This document shows, piece after piece, positions 36,565 through 44,454 of a stretch of 64,000 nucleotides of DNA. A model generated the notes under the pieces. The model searched no databases and was not told the origin of the DNA. It was given only the letters and a program-made list of their open reading frames with translations. The position numbers were made by a program, and so were the translations under genes. Origin of the DNA: Haoranjiania flava (GTDB taxonomy: Bacteria > Bacteroidota > Bacteroidia > Chitinophagales > Chitinophagaceae); NCBI RefSeq assembly GCF_025631005.1, contig NZ_JAOTPL010000017.1:6740-70739 (forward strand), in the 5' to 3' direction. Position 1 is the stretch's first letter. The number at the start of each line of letters is the position of its first letter.

Positions 36565-37566
36565 CATAAGAATATTTTTGCCATCCTGTTTTTCACTTTT
36601 TGTATTTTATCTGTTCAGGCTCAAACGCCCGTGGATAAAGGGCTACAGCAGATCAATAAAAACAATGCTGAAGCTGTAATCAGCTTTCTCGCTTCCGATG
36701 AGTTGCAGGGCCGGGAGGCCGGCACGCGCAATGGCAGCATTGCCGGAATGTACCTGGCATCATGTTTTAAAGAGATCGGCCTTCAGCCGTTGAATGGCGC
36801 CTACCTCCATCCTTTTGCTGCCTGGCAGCCTGCAGGTAAAGCCCGCAGCGGCTGGGAATCGCATCCGGATTCACTTCCGGCCATACAGTCAAAAGGCATA
36901 TACCGCAGCCTTCCCTTGCGCAATGTATTGGGTGTGATACCCGGTACACGCACTGATGAGTTTGTAGTTGTGGGCGCGCATTATGATCACCTTGGTATAG
37001 ACGAATTGATAAAAGGCGATGGTATATTCAATGGTGCTGACGACAATGCTTCGGGCGTATCAGCAGTGCTACAGATTGCAAAAGCCTTCAAAGCAAGCGG
37101 CAGCAAGCCTTTACGCACCGTCATCTTTGCGTTGTGGGATGGGGAAGAGAAGGGCCTGCTGGGTTCCAAATATTTTACTGCTACATTTCCGCAAATAAAA
37201 AATGTAAAGAGCTACCTCAACTTCGACATGATCGGCAGGAATAATAATGAGGCAAAGCCGCAGCATGTGGTATTTTTTTACACCGCCGCCAATAAAGCGT
37301 TTGAGCAATGGTTAAGAGCTGATGTGGCAAAATACAAACTGCGCCTGCAACCGGATTACCGTGCCTGGGACAATCCCGTAGGTGGCAGCGATAACGGGTC
37401 TTTCGCCAAAGCAGGCATACCTATTTTATGGTACCATACAGACGGGCATCCCGACTACCACCAGCCTACAGATGAACCGTCGCGACTTAATTGGGATAAA
37501 CTGGTTGAGATCACCAAAGCGGCATACCTCAATGCATGGAATATGGCGAATGTTGAGCAATACTGA
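36562..37566 (+). CDS. exported M28 family zinc aminopeptidase
   Basis: 334 residues from the ATG at 36562, which begins a signal peptide (MHKNIFAILFFTFCILSVQAQ); the frame is also open from a GTG at 36532 inside the leader repeat. The zinc-binding motifs of M28 are in order: GAHYDHLG, GADDNASGVSAVLQ, WDGEEKGLLGSKY, YLNFDMIGRN and WYHTDGHPDYHQPTDE. It likely removes amino acids from peptides outside the cytoplasm. The leader repeat supplies its start codon. Confidence 0.93.
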   Translation: MHKNIFAILFFTFCILSVQAQTPVDKGLQQINKNNAEAVISFLASDELQGREAGTRNGSIAGMYLASCFKEIGLQPLNGAYLHPFAAWQPAGKARSGWESHPDSLPAIQSKGIYRSLPLRNVLGVIPGTRTDEFVVVGAHYDHLGIDELIKGDGIFNGADDNASGVSAVLQIAKAFKASGSKPLRTVIFALWDGEEKGLLGSKYFTATFPQIKNVKSYLNFDMIGRNNNEAKPQHVVFFYTAANKAFEQWLRADVAKYKLRLQPDYRAWDNPVGGSDNGSFAKAGIPILWYHTDGHPDYHQPTDEPSRLNWDKLVEITKAAYLNAWNMANVEQY

Positions 37567-37639
37567 TACCTTTGTATGCAGGCTAATTGTGTTGCCTGGT
37601 TGGAGATAGCAGCTGTCTGCATTTCAGCGTACTTATTCT

Positions 37640-37647
37640 TACATTTG
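37640..37647 (+). promoter_or_regulatory. -7 box of recQ
   Basis: TACATTTG matches TAnnTTTG and ends 21 bases before the ATT at 37669, so a transcript would start just upstream of that codon. Confidence 0.5.
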
Positions 37648-37668
37648 TTATTCAAATAAAAGAGTTTT

Positions 37669-39576
37669 ATTTCTACGCCATTAGACATACTACAACAGTT
37701 TTGGGGGTTTGATGCGTTCAGAGGCAGGCAGCACGACATCATAGATGCTGTGTTGCAGTCACACGATGTGCTGGCCATATTGCCGACAGGCGGTGGTAAG
37801 TCTGTTTGTTTCCAGGTGCCGGCCATGCTTATGGAAGGTGTATGCATTGTAGTTACACCCTTGATAGCCTTAATGAAAGACCAGGTAGAACACCTGCTGG
37901 AAAAAAATATCCCGGCGTTTGCCATTCATTCCGGTTTGCAGCCTGCAGAGATCATTGCCGCGCTGGATGATGCAGCTGAAGGCAAAGTCAAATTTTTATA
38001 CATTTCGCCGGAAAGGATTGATACGCCTGTGTTCCAGGATTTTTTACAGGATGCAAGCGTATGCCTCATAGCAGTAGATGAAGCGCATTGTATTTCGCAA
38101 TGGGGATACGATTTCAGGCCTGCATACCTGAAGATAGCCAGATTGCGCCTGGCGCTGAAAGATGCGCCGGTTATAGCTTTGACAGCTTCTGCCACAGAAG
38201 AGGTACAAAAAGACATTATTGAAAAGCTATACTTCAGAAAATTTTCGATATTCAGGCAGTCATTCGAAAGAAAAAATCTTTCCTACAGCAGTTTTAAGGT
38301 AGACAATAAAATTGCTAAGCTTACTGAAATATGTAAAAATGTAGCAGGCAGCGCAATTGTATATTGTAAAAGCAGGCGGCTGACACAGGATGTGGCGGCT
38401 TTTCTAAATGCACATAAACTGGATGCCGATTTCTACCATGCAGGCCTGGAACCAGAAGTGCGCGCTCTGAAACAGGAGCAATGGATGAACGGTGATAAAC
38501 GTATTATGGTATGCACCAATGCTTTCGGCATGGGCATTGACAAGCCCGATGTGCGTGTGGTTGTGCATCATGATATGCCGGACTGCCTGGAAAATTATTA
38601 CCAGGAAGCAGGCCGGGCAGGGCGCGACGGCAACAAATCCTATGCAGTACTGCTATACACAGAGAGGGACATTACAGAACTAAAGAGTTTTGTAAACATA
38701 CGCTTTCCGGCATTTGAAGTGATTAAAAAAACTTACGGCTACATTGCCGACTATTTACACTTGCCCAGCGGTACGGGAGAAGGGCTGTCATTTGATTTTG
38801 ATTTCGTAGCCTTCGTGGAAAATTTTAAGCTGGATACATTGCAAACCATGTATGCCATAAAAGCCATAGAACAGCAGGGGCATTTCCAGTTGAACGACAG
38901 TATTTTTCTTTCATCAAAAGTGCAGTTCATAGCCGACAGGGACAACATAGAAGCTTTTGAAGATGCGTACGAAGCGCTTGAGCCCATCATTAAAGTACTG
39001 TTACGTACTTACGAAGGCATTTTCTCCAAAACTGTGTCTATAAATGAAGAGCGTATTGCACGCAAGCTGCATATCAGCGAAGCAGATGTGTTTGCGCAAT
39101 TGAAGCAATTACATGCATTGCGGCTGATCCAGTACATTCCCCAGAAAGACAATCCGCAACTGCTGTATTTGATGAACCGCTCAAAGGCAGAAGATATGTT
39201 TTTTAATCACAGCGCATATCTTTCAAGAAAAGAAAAATATAAGCAGCGACTGGCTGTAATGCTTAAGTATGCCGGATTACAGCAGCAGTGCCGCAGCGCA
39301 TACATCTCAGCCTATTTTGGTGATGAAGCTGCGAACGACTGCGGAGTTTGTGATAATTGCCTGAATAAAAACAGGAAACCTTTGTCTAAGGAGCGCTTCG
39401 ATGCCATTACTTCTCAACTGCTTGATGTGATCCGTCAAAAACCTGCTACAATCACCCAGCTCCTTGCCGAATTAAAGCATTACGGCAAAACGGATCTGTG
39501 GAAGGTGATCCGTTTTTTGCAGGCAGAAAAAACAATAAGACTTGACAGTGATGGCAGGTTGCATGCCAACCGGTAG
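37669..39576 (+). CDS. recQ: ATP-dependent DNA helicase RecQ
   Basis: 3'-5' helicase of recombination and fork repair. Conserved sequence begins before any ATG, GTG or TTG: STPLDILQQFWGFDAFRGRQ is encoded from 37672, and the frame is closed by a TAA at 37657-37659. An ATT at 37669 is the best start, giving 635 residues; the first usual codon, GTG at 37750, would cut off 27 residues including the Q motif. Then ILPTGGGKSVCFQ (Walker A), AVDEAHCISQWGYDFR, QEAGRAGRDG, the RQC zinc cysteines (CRSAYISAYFGDE...CGVCDNC) and a short C-terminal winged-helix-like part. No clear HRDC domain. Confidence 0.92.
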   Translation: MSTPLDILQQFWGFDAFRGRQHDIIDAVLQSHDVLAILPTGGGKSVCFQVPAMLMEGVCIVVTPLIALMKDQVEHLLEKNIPAFAIHSGLQPAEIIAALDDAAEGKVKFLYISPERIDTPVFQDFLQDASVCLIAVDEAHCISQWGYDFRPAYLKIARLRLALKDAPVIALTASATEEVQKDIIEKLYFRKFSIFRQSFERKNLSYSSFKVDNKIAKLTEICKNVAGSAIVYCKSRRLTQDVAAFLNAHKLDADFYHAGLEPEVRALKQEQWMNGDKRIMVCTNAFGMGIDKPDVRVVVHHDMPDCLENYYQEAGRAGRDGNKSYAVLLYTERDITELKSFVNIRFPAFEVIKKTYGYIADYLHLPSGTGEGLSFDFDFVAFVENFKLDTLQTMYAIKAIEQQGHFQLNDSIFLSSKVQFIADRDNIEAFEDAYEALEPIIKVLLRTYEGIFSKTVSINEERIARKLHISEADVFAQLKQLHALRLIQYIPQKDNPQLLYLMNRSKAEDMFFNHSAYLSRKEKYKQRLAVMLKYAGLQQQCRSAYISAYFGDEAANDCGVCDNCLNKNRKPLSKERFDAITSQLLDVIRQKPATITQLLAELKHYGKTDLWKVIRFLQAEKTIRLDSDGRLHANR

Positions 39577-39612
39577 TAAAATTTGTTTTTACTCTACCCG
39601 CATTTTTTTATA
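39572..39612 (+). terminator. recQ terminator
   Basis: GGTAGTAAAA (39572-39581) pairs with TTTTAC-T-CTACC (39587-39598) with one bulge, and a T run follows. The stem contains the recQ stop codon. Confidence 0.65.
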
Positions 39613-39632
39613 TTCGCACAAATCGGCAAACG

Positions 39633-40145
39633 ATGTCAAAAATTTTCCTGGTGGGCATGATGGGCTCAGGCAAAACTACCTGTGCTAAGAAATGGGCAGG
39701 TGCGGTGAATGCAAATGCCTATGACCTCGATGCATTGATTGAAGAAGAAGAGGGCTGCACTATAAGTGGAATATTTGCGCAAAAAGGCGAAGATTATTTC
39801 AGAAAAAAAGAATCGGAATTGCTGAGGACTTTTGCGCAGAAAGATAATTTTATCCTGGCTACAGGCGGCGGAGCGCCCTGCTATTATGACAATATGCAGT
39901 GGATGAATGAACATGGCACTACTATCTGGCTGAACGTAAGCAGTGGCGTGCTTTTCAGCAGGCTGAAACATGCACGGGAACATCGCCCGTTATTGCGCTC
40001 GCTGGATGATGATGCATTAAAAGAATTTATTAATAAAAAAATGGCAGAACGGGAAGCCTTCTATTCACAGGCGCAACATATTTTTACTGATAAAGAAATT
40101 ACTAAAAAACATTTTAAAAAATTATTTGATAATGATGATAAATAA
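39633..40145 (+). CDS. aroK: shikimate kinase
   Basis: Phosphorylates shikimate in the chorismate pathway. 170 residues, standard size. P-loop GMMGSGKTTCAKK (Gly8-Lys14), DLDALIEEEEG with the shikimate-binding Asp, the GGGAP turn (about 79-83) and the lid arginine region HAREHRPLLRS (about 111-121). First of a close plus-strand group; its end overlaps the DUF423 gene by 14 bases. Confidence 0.95.
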   Translation: MSKIFLVGMMGSGKTTCAKKWAGAVNANAYDLDALIEEEEGCTISGIFAQKGEDYFRKKESELLRTFAQKDNFILATGGGAPCYYDNMQWMNEHGTTIWLNVSSGVLFSRLKHAREHRPLLRSLDDDALKEFINKKMAEREAFYSQAQHIFTDKEITKKHFKKLFDNDDK

Positions 40146-40527
40146 AACTTTCCTGATCACTGCATTTATTTTAGGAGCACTGGCTGTAGGACTGGGCGCA
40201 TTCGGCGCGCATGGCCTAAAGAAAATTGCCACACCGGACTACGTGCAAACCTTTGAAACCGGCGTACGATACCAGTTTTATCATGTATTTGCACTGGCGC
40301 TGGCCGGCATTATGATGCAATACACCACAAGTTCTATGGCATATTGGGCAGGCCTGTTATTTATCCTGGGCATGGTATTGTTCAGCGGCTCCTTGTACAT
40401 GCTTACCTATTTTGGTATTTCAGGAAATACATCCATGCGCTGGATCGGCGCTGTGACACCCATCGGCGGACTCAGCTTTATGGCCGGCTGGGTATTGCTT
40501 GCGTTGAGCGTTTTAAAAATAAAATAA
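40132..40527 (+). CDS. DUF423 membrane protein
   Basis: 131 residues from the ATG at 40132 (40135 is an equal alternative; a TTG at 40126 is less likely). Four hydrophobic segments and the family pattern GALAVGLGAFGAHGLKK near the start, and GGLSFMAGWVLLAL at the end. A small inner-membrane protein with no known function. Overlaps aroK and is followed directly by dnaG, whose start codon touches its stop codon. Confidence 0.9.
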   Translation: MMINKTFLITAFILGALAVGLGAFGAHGLKKIATPDYVQTFETGVRYQFYHVFALALAGIMMQYTTSSMAYWAGLLFILGMVLFSGSLYMLTYFGISGNTSMRWIGAVTPIGGLSFMAGWVLLALSVLKIK

Positions 40528-42447
40528 TTGATCTCCCAGGAAACCATACAGCAAATCCATAACCGCACAGATATTATTGATGTGGTAGGAGAGTTTGTAA
40601 AGTTAAAGAAGCGCGGCGCTAATTACCTGGGCTTGTGTCCTTTTCATGGTGAGAAAACGCCTTCTTTCACCGTTTCGCCCAGCAAGGAAATATTTAAATG
40701 TTTCGGTTGCGGCAAAAGCGGCAACACCATTACCTTTCTCATGGAGCATGAGAAGTACAGTTATGTAGAAGCCCTCAAGTGGCTTGCAGGCCGCTACAAT
40801 ATTGAGATTGAAGAGAAAGAAGTAAGTGACGAAGTACGCCAGCAGATGCAGGTTGCAGACAGCCTGTATATCCTCAATAACTTTGCTGCAAAATATTTTT
40901 CAGAACAATTGTGGAACACAGATGAGGGCAACAACATTGCCTTGTCTTACCTTGAACAAAGAGGGTTTACCAAATCTATTCTCGAAAAATTCCAGGTAGG
41001 CTATAGCCCTAATGCTTATGATGCATTTACACAGGCCGCTATTAACGGGCAATACAACACCGATCTGCTGATAAAATCGGGCCTTACTGCACGCAACCAG
41101 CACAATGATTCATTAAGAGACAACTACCGCGGCAGGATTATTTTTCCTGTACACAACATCAGCGGTAAAGTTATCGGCTTTGGGGCACGCGTGATCGGCA
41201 AGGCAGAGAATACACCCAAGTATATCAATACGCCTGAGAATGAGATTTATGTCAAGAGCAAGATACTGTACGGCACCTATTTTGCCCGGCAGGCTATAGA
41301 TAAGGCCGATGAATGCCTGCTGGTAGAAGGCTATACCGATGTGGTAAGCCTGGCGCAGGCAGGTGTAGAGAATGTGGTGGCAAGCGGCGGTACATCCCTT
41401 ACAACTGAGCAGTTGCGCCTCATAAAAAAATATACTTCCAACCTCACCATTATTTATGATGGAGACAGCGCCGGCGTAAAAGCTGCCATGCGCGGCCTGG
41501 ACATGGCCTTGGAAGAAGCCCTGAACGTAAGGCTGGTGCTGATTCCTGATGGAGAAGACCCTGACAGCTATGTAAAAAAGGTAGGTGAAAAGCAGTTTAA
41601 AAAATTCATTGCAGAGCATAAAAAAGATTTTATTCTTTTTGAAATGGAAATACTGTTGCGCGAAGCGGGCAATGATATTGCCAGGAAGAATGATGCGGTC
41701 AACAAAATCGCAGAGAGCATCAGTAAAATAAATAAGGCCGAAGATTTTACCAAGCAGCAGGAATACATCAGGCAATGTGCCTCTGCCATGAAAATTGATG
41801 AAGGCGGCTTAACCAACCTGGTAAACAAATATACCCGCGAGCAGATCGTACGGCTGGAGAAGCGAGAGGCTTTTGCAGAACAGCGGCGGGAAGTGGAAGT
41901 TGAGCAGCAGAAAGATACTTATTTTAAGGTTCGTGATGATATACAGGAAAAAAATCTGCTGCGTGTGTTGATTGAATTTGGCCTGAACCAATGGGATGAG
42001 CAGCGCACCGTAGCAGAATACATTTTCAATGAGCTTGAAGACTTTCCGCTACATCATGAAAAGTACGAAAAAGTTTATGAACTGTACAAAAACAGTTACC
42101 TGCAAGGCATGCAGCCAACGGCTAAAACCCTGATGTATACGCACGATCCGGAAATAGCGCACACATTGGTAGACATCACTATATTTCCTTATGAGCTCAG
42201 CAAGCGCTGGGAGGAATTGAGCAACCGCATTACAGACAATAAAGAAGAGGAAGAAAAGAATGATGTAAGGCTTACGGTGCTTTACTATAAGCTCCGTAAA
42301 ATCAAAAGCATGATCGATGAAAACCAGGAAGAGCTGGAACATGCTCCTTCTGATGACGTTACTTTTCAGAAACTGCTGATCCATCAGCAATTGAAAAATT
42401 TTGAAAGGGAGATTACCGACCAGATCGGAGCAGTGATCGTGAAATAG
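40528..42447 (+). CDS. dnaG: DNA primase
   Basis: Synthesises RNA primers at the replication fork. 639 residues. N-terminal CHC2 zinc finger (CPFHGEKTPSFTVSP then KCFGCGKSGN, about 37-65), the catalytic core with LLVEGYTDVVSLAQAG and IIYDGDSAGVKAA (Toprim, about 262-330), and a helical C-terminus for the helicase contact. The conserved start MISQETIQQIHNRTDIIDVV requires the TTG at 40528, which directly follows the TAA of DUF423, so translation is probably coupled to that gene. Confidence 0.96.
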   Translation: MISQETIQQIHNRTDIIDVVGEFVKLKKRGANYLGLCPFHGEKTPSFTVSPSKEIFKCFGCGKSGNTITFLMEHEKYSYVEALKWLAGRYNIEIEEKEVSDEVRQQMQVADSLYILNNFAAKYFSEQLWNTDEGNNIALSYLEQRGFTKSILEKFQVGYSPNAYDAFTQAAINGQYNTDLLIKSGLTARNQHNDSLRDNYRGRIIFPVHNISGKVIGFGARVIGKAENTPKYINTPENEIYVKSKILYGTYFARQAIDKADECLLVEGYTDVVSLAQAGVENVVASGGTSLTTEQLRLIKKYTSNLTIIYDGDSAGVKAAMRGLDMALEEALNVRLVLIPDGEDPDSYVKKVGEKQFKKFIAEHKKDFILFEMEILLREAGNDIARKNDAVNKIAESISKINKAEDFTKQQEYIRQCASAMKIDEGGLTNLVNKYTREQIVRLEKREAFAEQRREVEVEQQKDTYFKVRDDIQEKNLLRVLIEFGLNQWDEQRTVAEYIFNELEDFPLHHEKYEKVYELYKNSYLQGMQPTAKTLMYTHDPEIAHTLVDITIFPYELSKRWEELSNRITDNKEEEEKNDVRLTVLYYKLRKIKSMIDENQEELEHAPSDDVTFQKLLIHQQLKNFEREITDQIGAVIVK

Positions 42448-42587
42448 CGTTGGCCTGTCTTCTGTCAGCGATAGCTCAGTAGCGCATCTTATCTTATTTA
42501 CAATACAAACATTACAAAATAGCTACACGAAATTTTTGGCTCACTGTTGCCATTTTATTATCTTCCGAAACTTAAAAAATACAGGAA

Positions 42588-44426
42588 ATGATCAGGAAAT
42601 TTACGTTGAAAACAGCGCTTATTTTTATTTTTGGTTTATTGTTTTTACAGGCCTTTTCACAGAATCAGCCAAAGGATAAAATGGAATGGTTCGCAGATGC
42701 CAAGCTGGGCATATTCATCCATTGGGGCATTTATTCTGTTAACGGTATTTCAGAATCCTGGTCATTTTTTAATAATTATATTCCTTATAAAGATTATAAA
42801 GACCAGATCAACCATTTTACCGCGAAAAATTATGACCCCAAATACTGGGCTGAGCTCATCAGACAGAGTGGTGCAAAATATTCGGTGATCACCACCAAAC
42901 ATCACGAAGGCGTATCCCTGTGGGATAACAGGCAGCCCGGAGCGCTTTCCATTCCCGGGCATTCACCTGCAAAAAGAGATGTGCTTACACCGTTTATACA
43001 AGAATTAAAAAAGACAGGCTTAAAAACAGGACTGTACTACTCTCTTCCCGACTGGAGCTATAATGATTATGATGTTTTTACCAGCGCTATTAAACGCTAT
43101 GATATAAATAAAGAACCGGCACGCTTCGAGCGTTTTATCAACTATTACCAGGGACAGTTGAAAGAATTATCAGCCCAATACAAGCCTGACCTCATCTGGT
43201 TTGATGGAGATTGGGAGCACACTGCCGAAGAATGGAAAGCCAAAGAGACAAGGGAACTGCTGCAATCCTACAACCCTGCCATTATTTTAAACTCCCGTTT
43301 AAAAGGGCATGGCGACTATGCCACACCTGAACAGGGAGTGCCTGTGCAGCAGCCTGAAAGTCAATACTGGGAACTTTGCTATACCATGAATGATTCATGG
43401 GGATACCAGCCGCTGGATAAAAAATACAAATCATCCAATATGCTTATACGCACCCTGGTTGACTGCATCTCGTTGGGAGGAAATCTTTTACTGGACATAG
43501 GCCCTAAAGCAGACGGCACCATCCCGGCTGAGCAGATAAAAATTTTACAGGATTTGGGCAGGTGGACCAGCAAGCATGCAGAGGCTGTGTACGGCACACG
43601 ACATGGTATAGACCAGAAACATTTTGACGGAAAGAGCGCCTTATCAAAAGACAGCAAAACATTGTTCCTGTACCTGGCAGATAACCCGAACGGTTTGGTG
43701 TGGCTAAAAGGTATTGAATCTAAAATAAAGCATATTGACGTGGTGGGCACAAAAACAAACCTAAGCTATGTGAAAGAGGGAAATAATTTCTGGATCACAG
43801 TGCCGGCAAATGTTGTTGATAAGGATGTAACCGTGCTTCGCGTAAGTTTTGATGAACCATTAAAACTGGCAAATGAAGTAATAACGCCGGTTTCGGCAGG
43901 TACGTATCTCAACGCTACGCATGAAACTACGATGAAGGTACTGAAACGGTTATCGCATGATGTAAGCAACGGCAACAATCCTTTTGCAGGCAAAGGTCTG
44001 GCGGTAAACAAATACGAAGCTATAGATTTCATCAAAGATGCGGCGGTAAAAAAATGGATCACCAAACATGCTGAAGTATTGGGTAATGGCATCAAAGGCA
44101 TAGATGGCGGGCACTTCGCAGGCCCTACAGCCCTGTCGCCGGATAAGCAAACGCTCTATCTTTTTATTGAAGGAAAATCAAACGGGCAGGTGCTGCTGAA
44201 AGGCATTAACAACAATATTGCCCGGATAAGAATTGTGGGAGAAGGTTCAATTATCAACGATTATACCATTTACGATAAACTGTACTGGAGCGCTACACCA
44301 GGCATCATCAGTATACAGGTGCCGAAAGAAAGGCTGGATGCGCATGTAACGGTTATAGCTGTGTTGCTTGATTCGCCTGTAAGCTTATTCAGAAGTGAAG
44401 TAAAACCCATTGAAAGTAATTTATAA
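42588..44426 (+). CDS. exported GH29 alpha-L-fucosidase
   Basis: 612 residues with a signal peptide (MIRKFTLKTALIFIFGLLFLQAFS). Releases alpha-linked L-fucose from glycans. The TIM barrel starts MEWFADAKLGIFIHWG (about 32-47), has YSVITTKHHEGVSLWD, and the nucleophile Asp206 in IWFDGDWEH. After about residue 340 follow two homologous stretches (GIDQKHFDGKSALSKDSKTLFLYL and GIDGGHFAGPTALSPDKQTLYLF, each quoted in part), apparently a duplicated beta domain beyond the usual single one. No neighbouring carbohydrate genes. Confidence 0.92.
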   Translation: MIRKFTLKTALIFIFGLLFLQAFSQNQPKDKMEWFADAKLGIFIHWGIYSVNGISESWSFFNNYIPYKDYKDQINHFTAKNYDPKYWAELIRQSGAKYSVITTKHHEGVSLWDNRQPGALSIPGHSPAKRDVLTPFIQELKKTGLKTGLYYSLPDWSYNDYDVFTSAIKRYDINKEPARFERFINYYQGQLKELSAQYKPDLIWFDGDWEHTAEEWKAKETRELLQSYNPAIILNSRLKGHGDYATPEQGVPVQQPESQYWELCYTMNDSWGYQPLDKKYKSSNMLIRTLVDCISLGGNLLLDIGPKADGTIPAEQIKILQDLGRWTSKHAEAVYGTRHGIDQKHFDGKSALSKDSKTLFLYLADNPNGLVWLKGIESKIKHIDVVGTKTNLSYVKEGNNFWITVPANVVDKDVTVLRVSFDEPLKLANEVITPVSAGTYLNATHETTMKVLKRLSHDVSNGNNPFAGKGLAVNKYEAIDFIKDAAVKKWITKHAEVLGNGIKGIDGGHFAGPTALSPDKQTLYLFIEGKSNGQVLLKGINNNIARIRIVGEGSIINDYTIYDKLYWSATPGIISIQVPKERLDAHVTVIAVLLDSPVSLFRSEVKPIESNL

Positions 44427-44454
44427 CAAATAAAATCTAACATTTAAAAAATTT

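Noticed and set aside
39556..39570. GGTTGCATGCCAACC at the end of recQ, like the core of the leader repeat
   Set aside because: Only the 15-base core matches; arms and the A/T tail are missing and it is inside coding sequence.
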